Shown piece by piece: positions 1 through 12,828 of a DNA stretch of 64,000 nucleotides (the first letter of the stretch is position 1; each line of letters starts with the position of its first letter). The stretch is from Coprinus comatus. Lineage: Eukaryota; Basidiomycota; Agaricomycetes; Agaricales; Agaricaceae. Where the stretch lies: assembly GCA_034638255.1 (NCBI GenBank), contig JAWPGT010000024.1, positions 124,001 through 188,000 of the forward strand. Direction: 5' to 3'. The notes below the pieces were generated by a model that did not search any database, had not been told where the DNA came from, and saw only the letters and a list, made by a program, of their open reading frames with translations. The position numbers and the translations under genes were made by a program.

Positions 1-912
1 AATACCAGATGAAGGACCAACTTGTAACGAAGTTTGTCCACTGGATGACGGTCCAGGGCCAGGTTGTTGCTGTTGTTGTTGTTGAGCACTTTGCAAACTC
101 CCATACTGCATTGATTGAATTTGTTGAAGATTTTGAGGAGCATTAACAGGACTAGTACTACTTTCACCATGAGAATAAGAAACAGAAACTGCCATAGTAG
201 GTGTAGAAGGAACATTAGCCCCTGTCGTAACTCCAGTTGTCGACGTTGTATTAGTCGCATTCCATTGTTGTAATTCATTTGTAGCTGCTGCCGCTTGGGC
301 CTGCGCTTGTGCTTGTGCTTGTGCTTGAGCTGCTGCTATTTTAGAGTAACAAAAAAACGTACAAGCCTTGAGTTCTCGTCTCAAAACACAAAAGAAAAGG
401 ACATAGGCATACCTTTCTCAGCCGCTTTCTTAGCAGACCTAGGTCTCCCTTCAAGTTTCCTACGAGTCCGACCAACAGTATTCTTAAACCAATTATAAAT
501 TTGCTACAATGACAATGACAATAAACAAATAAACAACACTGAGCATAATCCCAAAAAAAAATTAAATTAAATAATTCACTCACCTCACGAAACCTAGACT
601 CAGATTCCTCAATCCCAATAAACTCTTCCGGAATTCCAAACCTCCCAATAAACTCTTGAGCTCTCTCTAACGCAAATTTCTTTGCATCTCCACGTATAGA
701 CCCCTGAGACCTCCTTTCAAATTCTGGTAAATGTCTATTCTTTCCAACGTTAATTTATTATATATACACACTTGGAAATACTAATACTTCAAAGTGAAAA
801 AGAGGAGAAAACCAACATACCCTTTCAAAAAAGCGAGTTGAGCATCTGTATAAGCTTTCGGTTGACGTGGTTTGTGTACCCTGGGATCACTCGTCATGGA
901 GCGCTGAGCCAT
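1..912 (-). CDS. Putative nucleic-acid-binding protein with homeobox-like WF-N motif (3' end outside window)
   Basis: Seen: four exons on the minus strand starting at the ATG at 912 (MAQRSMTSDPRVHKP). Introns 820-735, 583-504 and 412-336 all have GT-AG ends, and joining them gives one open frame. A conserved-looking block of about 90 residues (FERRSQGSIRGDAKKFALE, then IYNWFKNTVGRTRRKLEGR) is followed by a basic patch (RPRSAKKAAEK) and then a QA dipeptide run and glutamine/serine/proline-rich low-complexity sequence reaching the window edge. Inference: the WF-N-R-RR helix resembles the recognition helix of homeodomains, so a DNA-binding role is possible. I believe similar proteins occur widely in mushroom fungi, but I do not know a characterised one. 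The upstream in-frame extension to 1035 is less likely because the conserved part begins after MAQRS. The C-terminus is not visible. Confidence 0.7.
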
Positions 913-1168
913 AGTGAACCTTCTCTCCGGAACTTTTGGGTGTGAAATCGGGGAGGGGGAATCGCACAGAAATCGCAATCGCAAATATTCTGTTTGTGTG
1001 TTGGGGTTTGCGTTCACAACTTGGGGAAACCCCAAAGGATTCTCACAACGGATTCATCCGAGATTCCCGTTCCTTTTCCCACGCTTAAACACGTCACTCT
1101 CTATCACTTTATTAAATCCGGGTAGCTAAGAATTAACATAAAAGGGTATAACTAAACACGCGGGTACT

Positions 1169-2389
1169 TTAGTTCTTGGGTTTCCGGCTAACAACAAGAT
1201 ACATAGGTGTAAATAGCTATTCCGAAAAATCATTAGTTCCGGATCTCTCATCTTGAAAAAAAAATCCCAAAGCATACCTTAGTTTGACCACCCTTAACAA
1301 GAGCATCAGCAGCAACCTTCAACGACTCTCCAACATCATAAGTACCCTTGGGAAGGATACCAAACTTCTCCATCAACCACATAGCATTATGACTGACCAA
1401 TTTACCACTCCAACTCATCCTCCAAACAGTAACGTAATCCCAGAACGTTTGAGCCTTACGAATATCTCCTTCCAAAGGATAATACCAAGGAATAGGATCA
1501 GGACGAGCAGCCAAATCTTCTTCATGTTCAATTTGGAATCCAACAGTCTTCAAAGCTTCACGAGCAAGGTGAAGAGGACGCATTTCGGGGATACCATTAC
1601 CCAATTCGATTTGATGAGCAAGAGCTTTGTGTTCAGGGACTGCCGGGTCCCAATCATCAGTCATGCACCATTCATACACACCAAACTAGAATATGTCCAA
1701 TTAGTTTTATGACATTTTGTTTTTTCACAAAAGACAAACAGAGACTTACGACACCTCCAGGTTTAAGAACCTTGAAAATTTCACCATAAACACCTTCCCA
1801 AGTGGGAGCATGAACAGTAGCTTCAATAGCATAAACCGCATCAAACGAATTCTCTCCAAACTGTTCCGAAAGCTTCATAAAATCACCCTTTGTATAAGTG
1901 ACCTGATTCTCCAATCCCATCTTCTTGGTATACTTCCTAGCACGACCAATTTGGAAATCATTGTTATTCAATCCAACAATAGTGCAATCAGAGAATTGAG
2001 CAATTTCTCTAGCAGGTCCACCAACACCACAACCAACATCCAAAACTCTCATACCAGGACGAAGACGCATATGATCAGAAAGGTAATGCTCATGACGAGC
2101 TAAAGATGAAGAGAAGGATTCGCCCTTGTAGAATCGAGAGAAATGGAATGATGAACCCCATCCGTATTCGTACAAATCGGTAGCACCGTCATAGTAACCT
2201 ATAATAAAGTATTAATACTTGTTGAGAGGAAAGGGAGGAATAAGTACCATTGACGACGTCGGTATAGTTGTCCAACCTCTTCTCATTATCATGAGATTGT
2301 TCAGCATTAGGATCCTCTTTCCAGAATTTGGTATAATTTTCGATACGGTTCTCAACGCGACCGTCAGCGAGAACATTTGAAGAAGACAT
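1169..2389 (-). CDS. ERG6: Sterol 24-C-methyltransferase (ergosterol biosynthesis)
   Basis: Transfers a methyl group from S-adenosylmethionine to C-24 of the sterol side chain (zymosterol to fecosterol) in the ergosterol pathway, acting at ER/lipid-droplet membranes in studied fungi. Seen: four exons, introns 2247-2199, 1749-1686 and 1277-1217, total 1047 nt = 348 residues, a normal length for the family. The sterol-binding signature [14 protein letters not shown] lies just after the first intron, followed by SAM motif I ([16 protein letters not shown]), [16 protein letters not shown] and the post-motif VLKPGGV. The last short exon reads [15 protein letters not shown] then stop. The start [16 protein letters not shown] precedes the typical YTKFW/NYTDVVN segment. 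Neighbours are unrelated genes on the same strand. No breaks seen; likely functional and single copy. Confidence 0.94.
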
Positions 2390-3450
2390 GTTCTAAGTAA
2401 TTGGTTAGTTCACGGGAAGGTTAACGCTTCATGATAGAAAGGGGCGCGAAAAAAAAGTGGAAGGATCAGAGACTTGAATGGTTCCCTTGCGGGAAGACCA
2501 ACTCATCGAACACTCGGAAGAGAGTCCGTCATTAAGTAGTTTTGCAGACTATGTTTTTTCATCATACATCCAACGCGACCAAAAAAGAAGGAGGAGGGCA
2601 AGACGTGTTGTTAAAAGACTTACTGAGATTAGGTATAAAAGGAGGAGGAAAGGTATTTGGTGAGGGAAGAGGAGGGGTTGTAGTAAGAAGGGAGAAGAGG
2701 AGATTTAAAAAGGCGCGAGAGAGTCGTCGTGTTTATGTAAATCCCAAACATCAGCTCACTTTCATTTTTTTTTTTTTCACACATCTCGAGCTTTTTTAAA
2801 TTAAAGTTCACTGCATCACGTGACTCTCACTTTTCTTTGGGAGTATCGGTTTATCACAATATATCAATAGTTTTGCCGGCCGGGCTAAGTGTAAGGCGAA
2901 GCTTAGGAAGAAATCCTTGCGCTACATGCGTCTGATGAATTGTTTATGCTTTCAACAATCCGCTTTTTGCAAAATGGAAGCCGAGCATTGCAGTATCCCG
3001 ATATTTTCCAGGCTTCCTCATTGGTCACTGACCTTAAACATTGTAATTCTACAATCGAACGAGTTATGATTCTACTTGACACAGCCATAGATAAATTATA
3101 ATATGGTCAGAGACGAGGTAAACATATGTTAGCCGGAGTCGTACTCGAACGTCGATTACTGAAAAACTGCTTCGGAATTTGATGAGGATGATAAATCTAC
3201 TACACATAAGTTGCCAAAAGAACCTTAATACCCGAAGTAAATGGGAATCGGATGATAAAAGCTGTTGGAGTTTTTAGAAAATGACATGACCATTTAATAT
3301 ATTTATTATTTCGATTTATTACCTTTAACAACATTTACCGGTACTACCCTAGAATTCAAACGTCCATGACTCTTCGAATTTTTGAACAACTCATACTTAT
3401 CAGATACCAATCGATACATACATATAAGGTCGGAATGTTACTTCAACTTT
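2390..3450. other. Intergenic: ERG6 5' region and 3' flank of the peptidase gene
   Basis: No convincing gene. The part next to 2389 should hold the ERG6 promoter. A CACGTG palindrome lies near 2817-2822 and a long T-run near 2766-2777. The short ORFs here have no splice support or recognisable motif. Confidence 0.5.
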
Positions 3451-6297
3451 TCAGATATAACGAGCGAAATAAGCAAGAACTCTCTCTAACACATCTTGAG
3501 CATGTCTCCTCTCCACAAACCTGTAATAATAAAAAGAGAAATATATCATTGAGAGAGAGAAAAGGAAAAGAAAACAAATCAGTACTCACCCATGAGGTTC
3601 TCTTGGATACATAACCAATTCCACAGCATCTCTTCCTCTAGGTGAAGCAAATCGTTTCAAACCTCTATAAAATCCTATTGCTTGACCTGGTGGTACTCTT
3701 TCATCTTTTTCACCATGAAGAATCAAAACCGCCGTATTTACTCCTTTCACATTATTAACTGGACTGGACTTTCTTTCCGGCATAAACCTCTTCATATCCG
3801 TGTTCGCATTGACATTTCCAATAGTAGATGAATCACTATGAACCCAAGGCGACGATTGACCAATTGCAGTCTATAATATCCATAAATCAACAGCAAATGA
3901 AACCAAAACCGAAACCGAAAAACCAACCTCAAGTTCAGGAGATCCAGATTCCATAACCATACCTTCCCAATTAGTAGCACCAGCACCAACAACAGCAGCT
4001 TTAAACCTATCTCTCCTCTTACTCAAAGTAACACCCCAAGCAGTAATAGAACCACCATGACTCCAACCAGCAACACCCAATCTATTCTCATCACTCCAAC
4101 CCAATTTTATAACTTCATCAATCATACTTTCACTATCATTCCAATCATATATTCCTATACCTTTATTTGAATATGTTGCAAATTGATGTCCCCGACCTTG
4201 ACTTCCTCGATAATTTGGTGAAATTGTTAGGTATCCTGATGATGCGAATAGTTCACGAAAGTTACAGAAGTAAGGCATGTAATCTGGTATATCTCGTCTA
4301 ATACATTTAATATTTCCATTAGAATTACATGTGCAATAGTTGATAAGAAGAAAGAGAAGAAGGTTGGACGTACCTATAAGGACCACCATGTAAAAACAAA
4401 ACAGTAGGCAAACGACCATCAATTTTTGGATTATAATTCGGTGGAAATCGAACTAAACCACTAAGTTCCATCCCATCTTCAGTTTTCCATTTAATTACTT
4501 CAGTTCTTAAAACAGGAGCATCAACAAGCCAACGTAAATGATCAGAAAGTTGAATAAGATTATTCTTTGAACGAGATAGAGTTTCAACTTCTTGAACTTG
4601 ACCATCCTCTTTCCCATTTTCATCAATAGGTACTTGAATTGTACCAGACCAAACATTCGGAGGTTCATGTCTTGGACCTGAACTTAATACAGCAGCGAAG
4701 ACGTATGTGACGAAATTTGGATTTGTAGGATCGAGTATACGTTTTGCGTCCCATGAATTAAACCAAATGGCATCGGAAGATGTTTGGAAGAGTGTGAATT
4801 TATTGGTATGTTGTGGATATCCAGGTTTGAATGTAATGATATCGATATGAGAATCCGTATCATGACTAACTTCCACAGCTAAGAAGTCTTGTCTAGGTTC
4901 GAATGATTCGGATGAATTTAAACTTGAATCGCGTTTGTTGAATCCTGGAAGTATTCGTACAGCATCATCTTCAACACCATAAATTCGTTCCGAGTAAAAG
5001 AGATTGTTGGAATTATAATGATGGATATGTAATGTTCGTGCATCGAGAGTATTACTGGGTTCGTAATTTTGAAGACTTGAAATATGATTCGAAGATAACC
5101 AGATATTAGAACCAGATGGTGACCTTGGATATTTCCCCAACAATCTTGGTTTAGCATTCTCATCCACAACCGAAATCATCTCCAAAACAACTTCAAATTC
5201 CGTCCATTCCGATCCCTTATTTTCCCTCAACCTATACAACAAACATTTACTATCCGGACTCCAAGTTACAGCTTCAATATGTTTATCTGTCCGAATATTA
5301 TTTAGCGTAAAAATTTCATCCTTTTCATAATCGTAAATTCGGAGCTTGGCTAAACCGGTTTTGGAACCTATAACCCTAGCATCGTTCTTTTCTGAATTTC
5401 TTTGAATTTCTTCTTGTGAAGTTTCATCTAAACCAGTAAATGCAATAAATTTTCCATTCGGAGATATTTCAAAACCTTGAACCCCTCTTTTCCGAACTTG
5501 GGCGTCAAGATACGAGGAACTGGAATGTTAGGTTTCCATTTCATCTTCCTCTTCCTCTCCTCCGAATCTACCTTCCCATACGCAGTCGTTTCCGCAGACT
5601 CTAACCCTATTTCAGAGGATTTCGAATTCAAATCCAAATCCAAATCCAAATTCATGTGAACATCTCCATCTTTAACCTTACAATTTCCCCTAAATTCTAC
5701 TGCAGATCCTCCAAATCCTTCACCCTCACTCTCACTCTTACCCTTACCGTCACGAGGTTCGTCCAACTTCAATTCCTTCACCAAAATTGTATAAATGAAA
5801 GTTCCCGCTCCCATTCCTGTTCCTATTTTCGTTTCTACTCCTTTCCCATCGGAAATCGGAAGAGACCCTACTTGTCCTCCTCGTCCTCGATCAGACAAAA
5901 ATAAAACACTTTGACCATCAGGATGAAAAACCCCTCCTCGATCATTAAATTCCCCACCACCACCACCACTAATACGAATCGCAGATTGACATTTATTAAC
6001 TTCTGCAATCCAAAGTTCTGATAAAGTACGATCACCGGCTCGATAGAAAGGTGTCACTTGATATAAGATCAGTTTACCATCTGGACTTATTTTGACATCT
6101 CGAACTTTGGGTTGGGATGCAATTTGGTTTGGGGAATGTCCTAGACTTGGGTTTGTTGGGTTTAGTGCTATTACTTGTTGTTGATTGAGATTGGGATTGG
6201 GAACGTTGGGATTGGGATTGAGATTAGGATTAGGATTGGGATTGGGATTATTGGGAACCTTGGGTTCAATGATCGAGGTTCCAAAATGTTTCTCCAT
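3451..6297 (-). CDS. S9-family serine peptidase (acylaminoacyl-/dipeptidyl-peptidase-like), with an apparent 1-nt frameshift
   Basis: Known family: prolyl-oligopeptidase clan, an N-terminal beta-propeller over a C-terminal alpha/beta hydrolase that cleaves short peptides. Seen: start at 6297; introns 4373-4298, 3927-3871 and 3589-3521. The propeller half contains repeated SPDGK/SPNGK/HPDGQ/SPDSK blades and an N-terminal NP-dipeptide low-complexity stretch. The hydrolase half begins around VLFLHGGPY. Nucleophile serine in GWSHGGS, aspartate in HGEKDERV, histidine in EPHG at the end of exon 3; last exon ends ERVLAYFARYI. The frame changes at about 5511: the upstream frame reads ..VPRI and the downstream frame reads YLDAQVRKRG, which fits loss of one T. 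Adding that base makes the exon total 2646 nt (881 residues), so everything else is intact. Either a recent null allele or a sequencing error. Confidence 0.86.
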
Positions 6298-7190
6298 TCA
6301 AGAGACAATCGACAACGATGATGATCGATAAATCTGAAAATCGAAGTGACCAATTTTACTTTTTTTTGAACAAGTAGAATGAAATGAAAGGAAACTCCTA
6401 CGATTGAATTGTGTTATATGCGTGCGTGTATGTGTGTATGCGTTATCGAAAGTAAGAGAGTAACCTTGGTTATCGTTCTCTGGCTCTGGTTACATATATA
6501 CTTGTAAGAAAACTGGAAATAGTATTAGTTTGATTGGATGGCGTTACATACAATCCCAAGCCCAAGAGTTTTTAGGAAATCAATCTGCTGTTTTGATGGC
6601 ACATTGATTTATGTAAATTGTCTGATGCTAATAATAGTCCTCCCACGCTGAATGGGAAAATCTTACTATAAGTACTTACACGGTCAATCCTAATGGTCTA
6701 AATTCTTTGGGCAAGGGGCCGTCCTGTGAAATGAAACTCTCCCAATACATCCATCCCAGGTCCCAGGATTCACCATGAGATTTCCAACCTCAGTAGATCT
6801 TTACGTCTATGTCACCACACTGTCGAGTTTGAGAAATGACCGAAAAAATGTCAACATGTAATCGTTCCTCAACCATAAATATGCAGAGAGAGCTTGTCAT
6901 TGTCATTGTGCCAAAACCAGAGGACCTGCGCAGTAGTGCGCAGTGCGAAATTGTGAACCCGTGAGTGTCCACTTCCCACGAGATGAATCAGAGAAACGTT
7001 CCTCTTCTAGTCTCTCTCTAACTCAGCTCTAACTTAAGCTTTAAATGTAGACTACATCGAGCCTTCGTGAGGCTTCGAAAATCTCACAGTTGTCTCATAT
7101 ATGATCTTATATCTGATGGTGGATAGATTATCGCATCGTATCTTCACTCCCTACTAAGTCTACGCAACCCGAAGTTTTATATTCGTTCCA
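6298..7190. promoter_or_regulatory. Divergent intergenic region between the S9 peptidase and the first RAD52-like gene
   Basis: The two flanking genes point away from each other, so both promoters should lie here. The last 190 bases (about 7000-7190) resemble the sequence upstream of the second RAD52-like gene (about 8830-9071): both contain a GTAGACTACAT block, a TCTCACAGTTGTC block and then a TATA-like string (CATATATGATC here, CCTATATAACAG there). That suggests the promoter was copied together with the gene. CA/TG-rich microsatellite-like sequence lies near 6420-6440. Confidence 0.5.
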
Positions 7191-8527
7191 ATGGCTTTCG
7201 CTGCTCGACGAATGCGTTCACCACCTTCTGATCAATCACCAACTACAGGACATTTCGCTCTACGACGTCGTTCACCATCTTCTGATAAATCATCAACTAC
7301 AGAAGAAAGAACAGATGTACAAACCAAGCTGTCACAGAAGCCTGGGCCAGAATACCTAAAAATCCGAGAAAATACAGTGAAACCTGCTGAAGGAGTCGTA
7401 CTTATGGAGGAATGGCAACTTATAAACTTGGCAAACGAAGTTTTTGGGTTCAACGGTTGGAGTTCAAACGTTATTAGTCTCACCACTGATTACATGGAAA
7501 GGGATGAATCATCAGGTCTTTATGATATTGGAGTAACTGCAATTGTTAGAGTTGCGTTGATTCAATCTCATAGCGGCACTGATGGCGATAGTAAGGATGG
7601 AGGAGTTTATCATGATGGTGATGGGTATTATACTGTCTCGGAAAAACATGATAGAGGTGTTGCTTTGACGGAGGTGCGAACCAATTCTCTACAATTGCTT
7701 ATGATCCCCTCACATGACATTACGCTGACGAGAATTTGAATATGTCAAACGACTAGTGTAAGAGAAGGGCTGTTTCGAATGCCCTTCGACGTGCATTAGG
7801 ACGTTTTGGAAATTTGATGGGGAATTGTTTACATGATAAAACGTATACCGATGGAATTCTTGCCATGGAGAAACCTTTTGTAGGACCTAATATTTTCATA
7901 TCAATGGAATTCCGCTTTCTGACACAGGGGATATCTTTCTAGACGAGTTTCAATGAAAGTGAACTTTATCGAAGAAAGGATTTTGTAGGTTCTGCCAATC
8001 ACCAAGGTCCTTCTGATCCCACCATCCTTCGGAGCTCCCCTGACTACGCCATCGGAAGAGCCTCTTCTCCTCTGATTTCACTGCCTGGCACTGGAGGACT
8101 CAGTGAGGCTGTCGTTATACCATCCGGACCACAGGCTGCTACGATGCCTTCACCATCCATACGAGCATTGCGGAGGGCTTCACCACCTAGAGTGTCACCG
8201 ACTGATATGAGGCTTTCACTGTCGTCAACTTCTGTAAGGCCTTCACAATCCAGTGGGTTGGGGGCTATCAACAGGGCTTCGCCACCCGGGATACTGTCAA
8301 CTTCCGGAGAGTCACTTGCCCCCGGGGTGGCTTCATCACCCAGAGTACAATCCGGAGAGTCCAATATCTGGAGTGAACGGGTGGAACCTGTCGTTTCCGA
8401 ACTATCGTCTGTGCATCTTTCCATGGACCCAACGCCCATAGCTTTCGAAGGGCTTGCACCACTCCATGATGGACCTCCGAGGCCTTCAAATTTGCGGGCT
8501 TATCCTCGCCGGGCCTCCAGAGATTGA
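7191..8527 (+). CDS. RAD52-like recombination protein, paralogue A (intact, novel C-terminal tail)
   Basis: Known: RAD52 binds single-stranded DNA, anneals complementary strands and, in fungi, loads Rad51 during homologous recombination in the nucleus. Seen: three exons (7191-7673, 7757-7879, 7943-8527), 396 residues, no frame break. The N-terminal annealing domain is recognisable: LSQKPGPEYLK, then EEWQLINLANEVFGFNGWSS, VTAIVRVAL, GVYHDGDGYY, and after the first intron CKRRAVSNALRRALGRFGN with LMGNCLHDK. The third exon starts in the same place as in the full-length copy (FNESELYRRKDF) but then becomes a roughly 180-residue Ser/Pro/Arg-rich tail with repeated ASPP motifs, unlike the Gln/Asn-rich tail at 10661-12828. 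No Rad51-binding motif recognised. Inference: a truncated and diverged paralogue that may anneal DNA but lacks the usual partner-binding tail. Confidence 0.82.
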
Positions 8528-9071
8528 CTTTGGTATATGAGGGAAATGAATTTTAAAGAGTAAAACGAAAAGAAACTGACCAAGTTGAACTTTGTATAGT
8601 AGTTATATTGTCGTATATTTTATCTCTCTCACAATTGAGCCTGACTCAGATGTTATTGGTCTCCTTTTGCCTCAGTAATGTTTGATATTCAAGTTCTCTT
8701 CTATGCCTGGGCTGGAGCTAAGTTTCTTCACATTACGGCCAGATTAATGGATAAAAAAAAAGATGATTAATATGTGGAAGTAGTTAAGGTCGCAGAGGCT
8801 AACTTATTCAAATATTCGTGGAATCGTGGCACCTTTCGCACACGGTGAAATGGAGAAACATTCCTTTTTTAGTCGCTCTAGCTTAAACTTTGCATGTAGA
8901 CTACATGGGGACATTGTGCGACTTCGGAAATCTCACAGTTGTCCTATATAACAGACTTCTACTATCAGATACCGTATCTGATCCCCACTCTTGAGGAACT
9001 CCGACCAATTCAGTGACACTAAACCTCCTCCAAAGTTGTCACATCGCTGATAGAGAACTTCTGTCCTTCTA
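8528..9071. promoter_or_regulatory. Spacer between RAD52-like A and B with a duplicated upstream region
   Basis: About 8830-9071 is a diverged copy of the region upstream of paralogue A (shared GTAGACTACAT and TCTCACAGTTGTC blocks, followed by a TATA-like string near 8952-8960). No ORF of interest; the first 300 bases hold only 3' flank of A. Confidence 0.45.
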
Positions 9072-9866
9072 ATGCCACCTCCAAGTCAATCATCTAGTAG
9101 TGATAAACCATCGTTGGCAGAAGAAAGGACATATATCCAATCCAAGCTTTCACAAAAACCTGGACCAGAGTATTTAAAAATTGATACTATAGTAGATTCG
9201 AAAACGCCCAAACAGGCTGGCATACTCCAGGTTGCCGAAGTAGATATGGAGGAATGGCAAATGGTAAATTTGGCAAATGAAGTCTTTGGATTCGATGGTT
9301 GGAGTTCCAAAATTGTCGGCATTACTGTTGATCATCTGGAAGAGAATACCAGTGGTGGTAGAGTGAGATCTTGCAGCGTCGCAGTAACTGCCATTGTGAA
9401 AGTTACGTTGAAATCTTATGATGGAAATGAAGGTATTTATCGTGAGGGTGCTGGTAATTTTGCACTGGACTATGTGGCACTGCCGAAGGGTTTAGCTTTA
9501 ATAGAGGTATGTTTTGGAAACTTGTATACGTTGCTGTAGGATGCTGACGCAAATACATTAGTGTAAAGATAAGGCTGTTGTGGAAGCGCGGAAAAGTGCA
9601 TTGAGATCCTTTGGAAACCTGTTGGGAAATTGTTTGCATGACATAGCATATCACAAGGGAATTCGCGACATGATTCAGGGCATACCTCATGTGAGACGAC
9701 ATTTTCTGCCCATAGGACTAACTTTCTGAGGCATATTTCTACTATCTAGACTTATTTCGCTGAAAGTGAGCTCCATAGACGAAAAGGGCTTAACGACCAG
9801 AATGTGTGGACAGTATCCGATGGGGCTGACTTGGTCACAGGTACTAGTACTACTAATAGTCTGTAA
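9072..9866 (+). CDS. RAD52-like protein, paralogue B (intact, annealing domain only)
   Basis: Seen: three exons (9072-9506, 9562-9690, 9750-9866), 226 residues, introns 55 and 59 nt at the same positions as in paralogue A. Domain order: LSQKPGPEYLKID, an extra 15-20 residue loop, EEWQMVNLANEVFGFDGWSS, VAVTAIVKVTLKSYDG, GIYREGAGNF, then CKDKAVVEARKSALRSFGN and LLGNCLHD. The final exon begins YFAESELHRRKGL, as in the other copies, and stops after 39 codons, so there is almost no C-terminal region. Several usually conserved positions differ (ARKSALRSFGN in place of [10 protein letters not shown]). Same strand and tandem with A, with a duplicated promoter. Inference: sub-functional or decaying paralogue; absence of any break suggests it is either young or still under selection. 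Confidence 0.78.
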
Positions 9867-10660
9867 TGTAAACTGAAGGAGAAACAGAATGAATATGCAG
9901 GGTGTACCAAGTTGGATACTAGTAGACACTAGTCGTTCAAAACACTAAAGGGATTGTAAAGTACAAGGCAGTATAAATTGAATTTATTTAGGTATTTATT
10001 TTCGGGTGTGAGTTCGAACAAAGGTTCCTGACATGCGGCCAGAGTTGTGATTATGTATGAAAGTAAATGTTGAGAATACAAATGAGTTAACTCAGTCACT
10101 CGAAGACGCGCGAGAACTGAGGTTTACATGGTATCTACTCTCTCATTATAAAGGTATGAATGGTCAAAGCTCATTATCGAGTTAGTAATCAGAACAAAAG
10201 GCAAAAATCACATTCTCTCTCTCCCATGGTCTAAGCACACAAAAATGACCTCCTGACTCGACACACGTTTGTACAACGGCGCCTGGATCCTGATTCCAAC
10301 AGTAAAAACGGGGCTGAGGGAGTTAAGAGATACCGTTACACCATCTACGCTCTCACAAGTATTTATATCCAGTAAATCTAGAGGCAGGAACATAGCTGGA
10401 GGAGCTACCAAAAGAATCATTCAGATGCCGACCCCGGTGGGCACTTTCTTCGAGTCAAAAAAGTTCTGTTGGTGTGTGACCCGAAACGTGACTATTTATT
10501 TCGCACACGTGACCGGCGCGTCTGAGCGATCGGGCAATAACTGTTAGCCATTCTTGGATAATAACGGCCATTGACTCGGATTGGTGAATGGCAGGTGCAT
10601 TCAGCGGCCACATTGTCCAGTTCGCACGAGCAACAATCGACCATCTGTACTTCAGGAGCG
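9867..10660. other. Intergenic between RAD52-like B and the RAD52 pseudogene
   Basis: No gene supported. The overlapping ORFs at 10208-10692 on both strands have no recognisable motif and the region shows no clear splice structure. Confidence 0.4.
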
Positions 10661-12828
10661 ATGTCCTTCAATCCCACCATGCACGGCAGCACACCTTCCT
10701 TCTTTGCTTCTCAAACACCTGGAATTCCAATGTCAATGCCGTTTACTCCAAACCCATTCGTTAATACCAATGGTTTATTATCGGAAGAAACAGCACAGAG
10801 AATTTCTCAATTACAAGCAAAACTTACACAAAAACTTGGACCCGAATATGTTTCGCAAAGACCAGGTCCTGCTGGAAAGTTGACTTATGCAGAGGGTTGG
10901 AAGATTATTAATCTGGCGAATGAAGTGTTTGGGTTTAATGGCTGGAGTTCGAATGTTGTCAGCCTTACTACCGATTTTCTATCGAGAAGAATGATTCTTC
11001 TGGGAGGTATAGTGTTGGCGTAACGGCTATTATAAGGGTTACACTGAGGGATGGAGTGTATCACGAGGATATTGGTACGGCATGTTAGAGAACAGTAAGA
11101 GTCAAGGTCAGGCTTTAGATAAGGTACGATTATTTTTCCTCTGGGTCAAGCGGAGTACTGAATATTACTGTAGTGTAAAAAAGAGGCGGTCACGGATGGC
11201 CTCAAACGTGCGTTGAGGAACTTTGGAAACCTCATGGGCAATTGTCTATACGATAAAGCATATGCACAGGAAATCGTGAAGATGAAGGTTCCTCCGGTAT
11301 GATAAACCTTCATGCCTTCTCTGGGTAGTTTTTCAACCTTCGTGTTTCATAGGCCAAGTTTGATAAAAGTGAACTTCATCGAAGAAAAGAATTCGCAGAA
11401 CCTGAAGAAACAAAACCTACAATTCCTCCTCAACCTGCAAACAACAACAATTCTCGACCACCTGTACCGCCTTTTAATGCTTCTAATACGTCATCTACAT
11501 CATCAACTACTGCTCGTCAACCACAATCAAATGCAAATGCTTCAACATCACGCGTACCACAAAATTCTGCTACAAATATGCGTTCAATCAATCAACTCTA
11601 ATCCCAATACTTCTATGAACAATTCAAACATATCTATATCCAAACCTTCTAATTCTAATATATCGATTCCCAACTCAAATGATCGTTCAGATCAACCTCA
11701 ACCCCAACCTCCGCAAACTCGTCATGTTTCATTTGCTCAATTATCGACATTCACTTCTACCTCAGCTTATCCAAATCGTACAGAAACACTCGTTGTGCAG
11801 ACAAAATATACTACATTGAAAGCAGAACAAGAAGACAGTTTTGATTTTGGTGATGACGACGCATTTTTCGCAGCTTTGGATATGGGATAAGCAGATCTTG
11901 GAAGACCACTTGAAACAGAAACTGATACCGACCTTGGACAACCTATAGCATTTGATGAAACTTTTGACACAACTAGGAGTGGTGACGGGGTAGTGTGATT
12001 AACGACCCCATATCAATGGCGAATACTTCTACTGTTGTAGATAAGCGAAAGGTCAAGCTGCTATTAATAAGGCTGCTAGGTTACAAAGATTACAACAACA
12101 GATTAGGGGTGCGAGTTTGACTATGGGTGATGAAGATGGTACGGATCAAAAATCGATTTTGCCGGATGAATCGACAATGAATAAGGGCCCCTCGGGATCG
12201 AATTCAAATTCAAAGAATCCTCGATCGTTTCAAATGTCAACCATTGGTCAACGTCAAGTAACATCCACTTCGAATGTGAACATGCAAAGGAATCAAAACC
12301 AAAATCAAAATCAGAGACAACAACAACAACAGGATAGAGATCAGAACCGGAATCCGAATACTACTCCTTCAAATTCTAATGATAAATCGAATGGTGGTAT
12401 TGGTAACGCAAATGGGAATGGGAAGAGACCACTTACACCTTCTATGGGTGGTTTTCATTTTCCTCCTGGAATGGTATGAATATTTCTTCTTCTCTTTTCT
12501 TTAAAAAAATATATCTGTTACGGTTGACGAAGAGTTGAAATATACTTACTTATAATTATTTTTTGGTTAACAGAATCCGTTGCAAATGCAAAATCTTAAT
12601 GGTAATGGTACTTTGAATCCGTCAAATGGAATCAAGAGACCTGCGGATGCTATGACTTGCTCTGATGATATTACAGCTCCTGGTTCCGGTCTCGGTCTTG
12701 GTAATGGGTATAGAGGTTCGAGACCTGGAATGGGATTACAACAAGGTGCTCAACCTATTATAAGAAGAGAACCGTTTGCGCCATTGGAAGTTGGTGAAGG
12801 TGGGGATGTGAAGAGAATTAGACGATGA
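10661..12828 (+). pseudogene. RAD52 homologue, full-length but broken (copy C)
   Basis: Seen: the most complete RAD52 copy. Exons about 10661-11123, 11174-11296, 11353-12473 and 12574-12828 keep GT-AG borders. It encodes [68 protein letters not shown], an acidic patch (DSFDFGDDDAFFAALDM), a Gln/Asn-rich region and a C-terminal basic end (GGDVKRIRR). Breaks: frame shift near 10980 (extra bases before the IEKND reading), one base missing near 11083 (IGYG region), a shift near 11597, an in-frame TAA at about 11888 where copy E has GAA, and small deletions near 11983 and 12045. Intron positions match the intact paralogues, so this is a DNA-level duplicate, not a retrocopy. It is convergent with the NACHT gene at 13.3-15.9 kb. 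Confidence 0.88.

Noticed and set aside
8044..8439. 131-codon minus-strand ORF over the RAD52-like A tail
   Set aside because: Antisense shadow of the Ser/Pro-rich third exon, which is in frame with the conserved domain.
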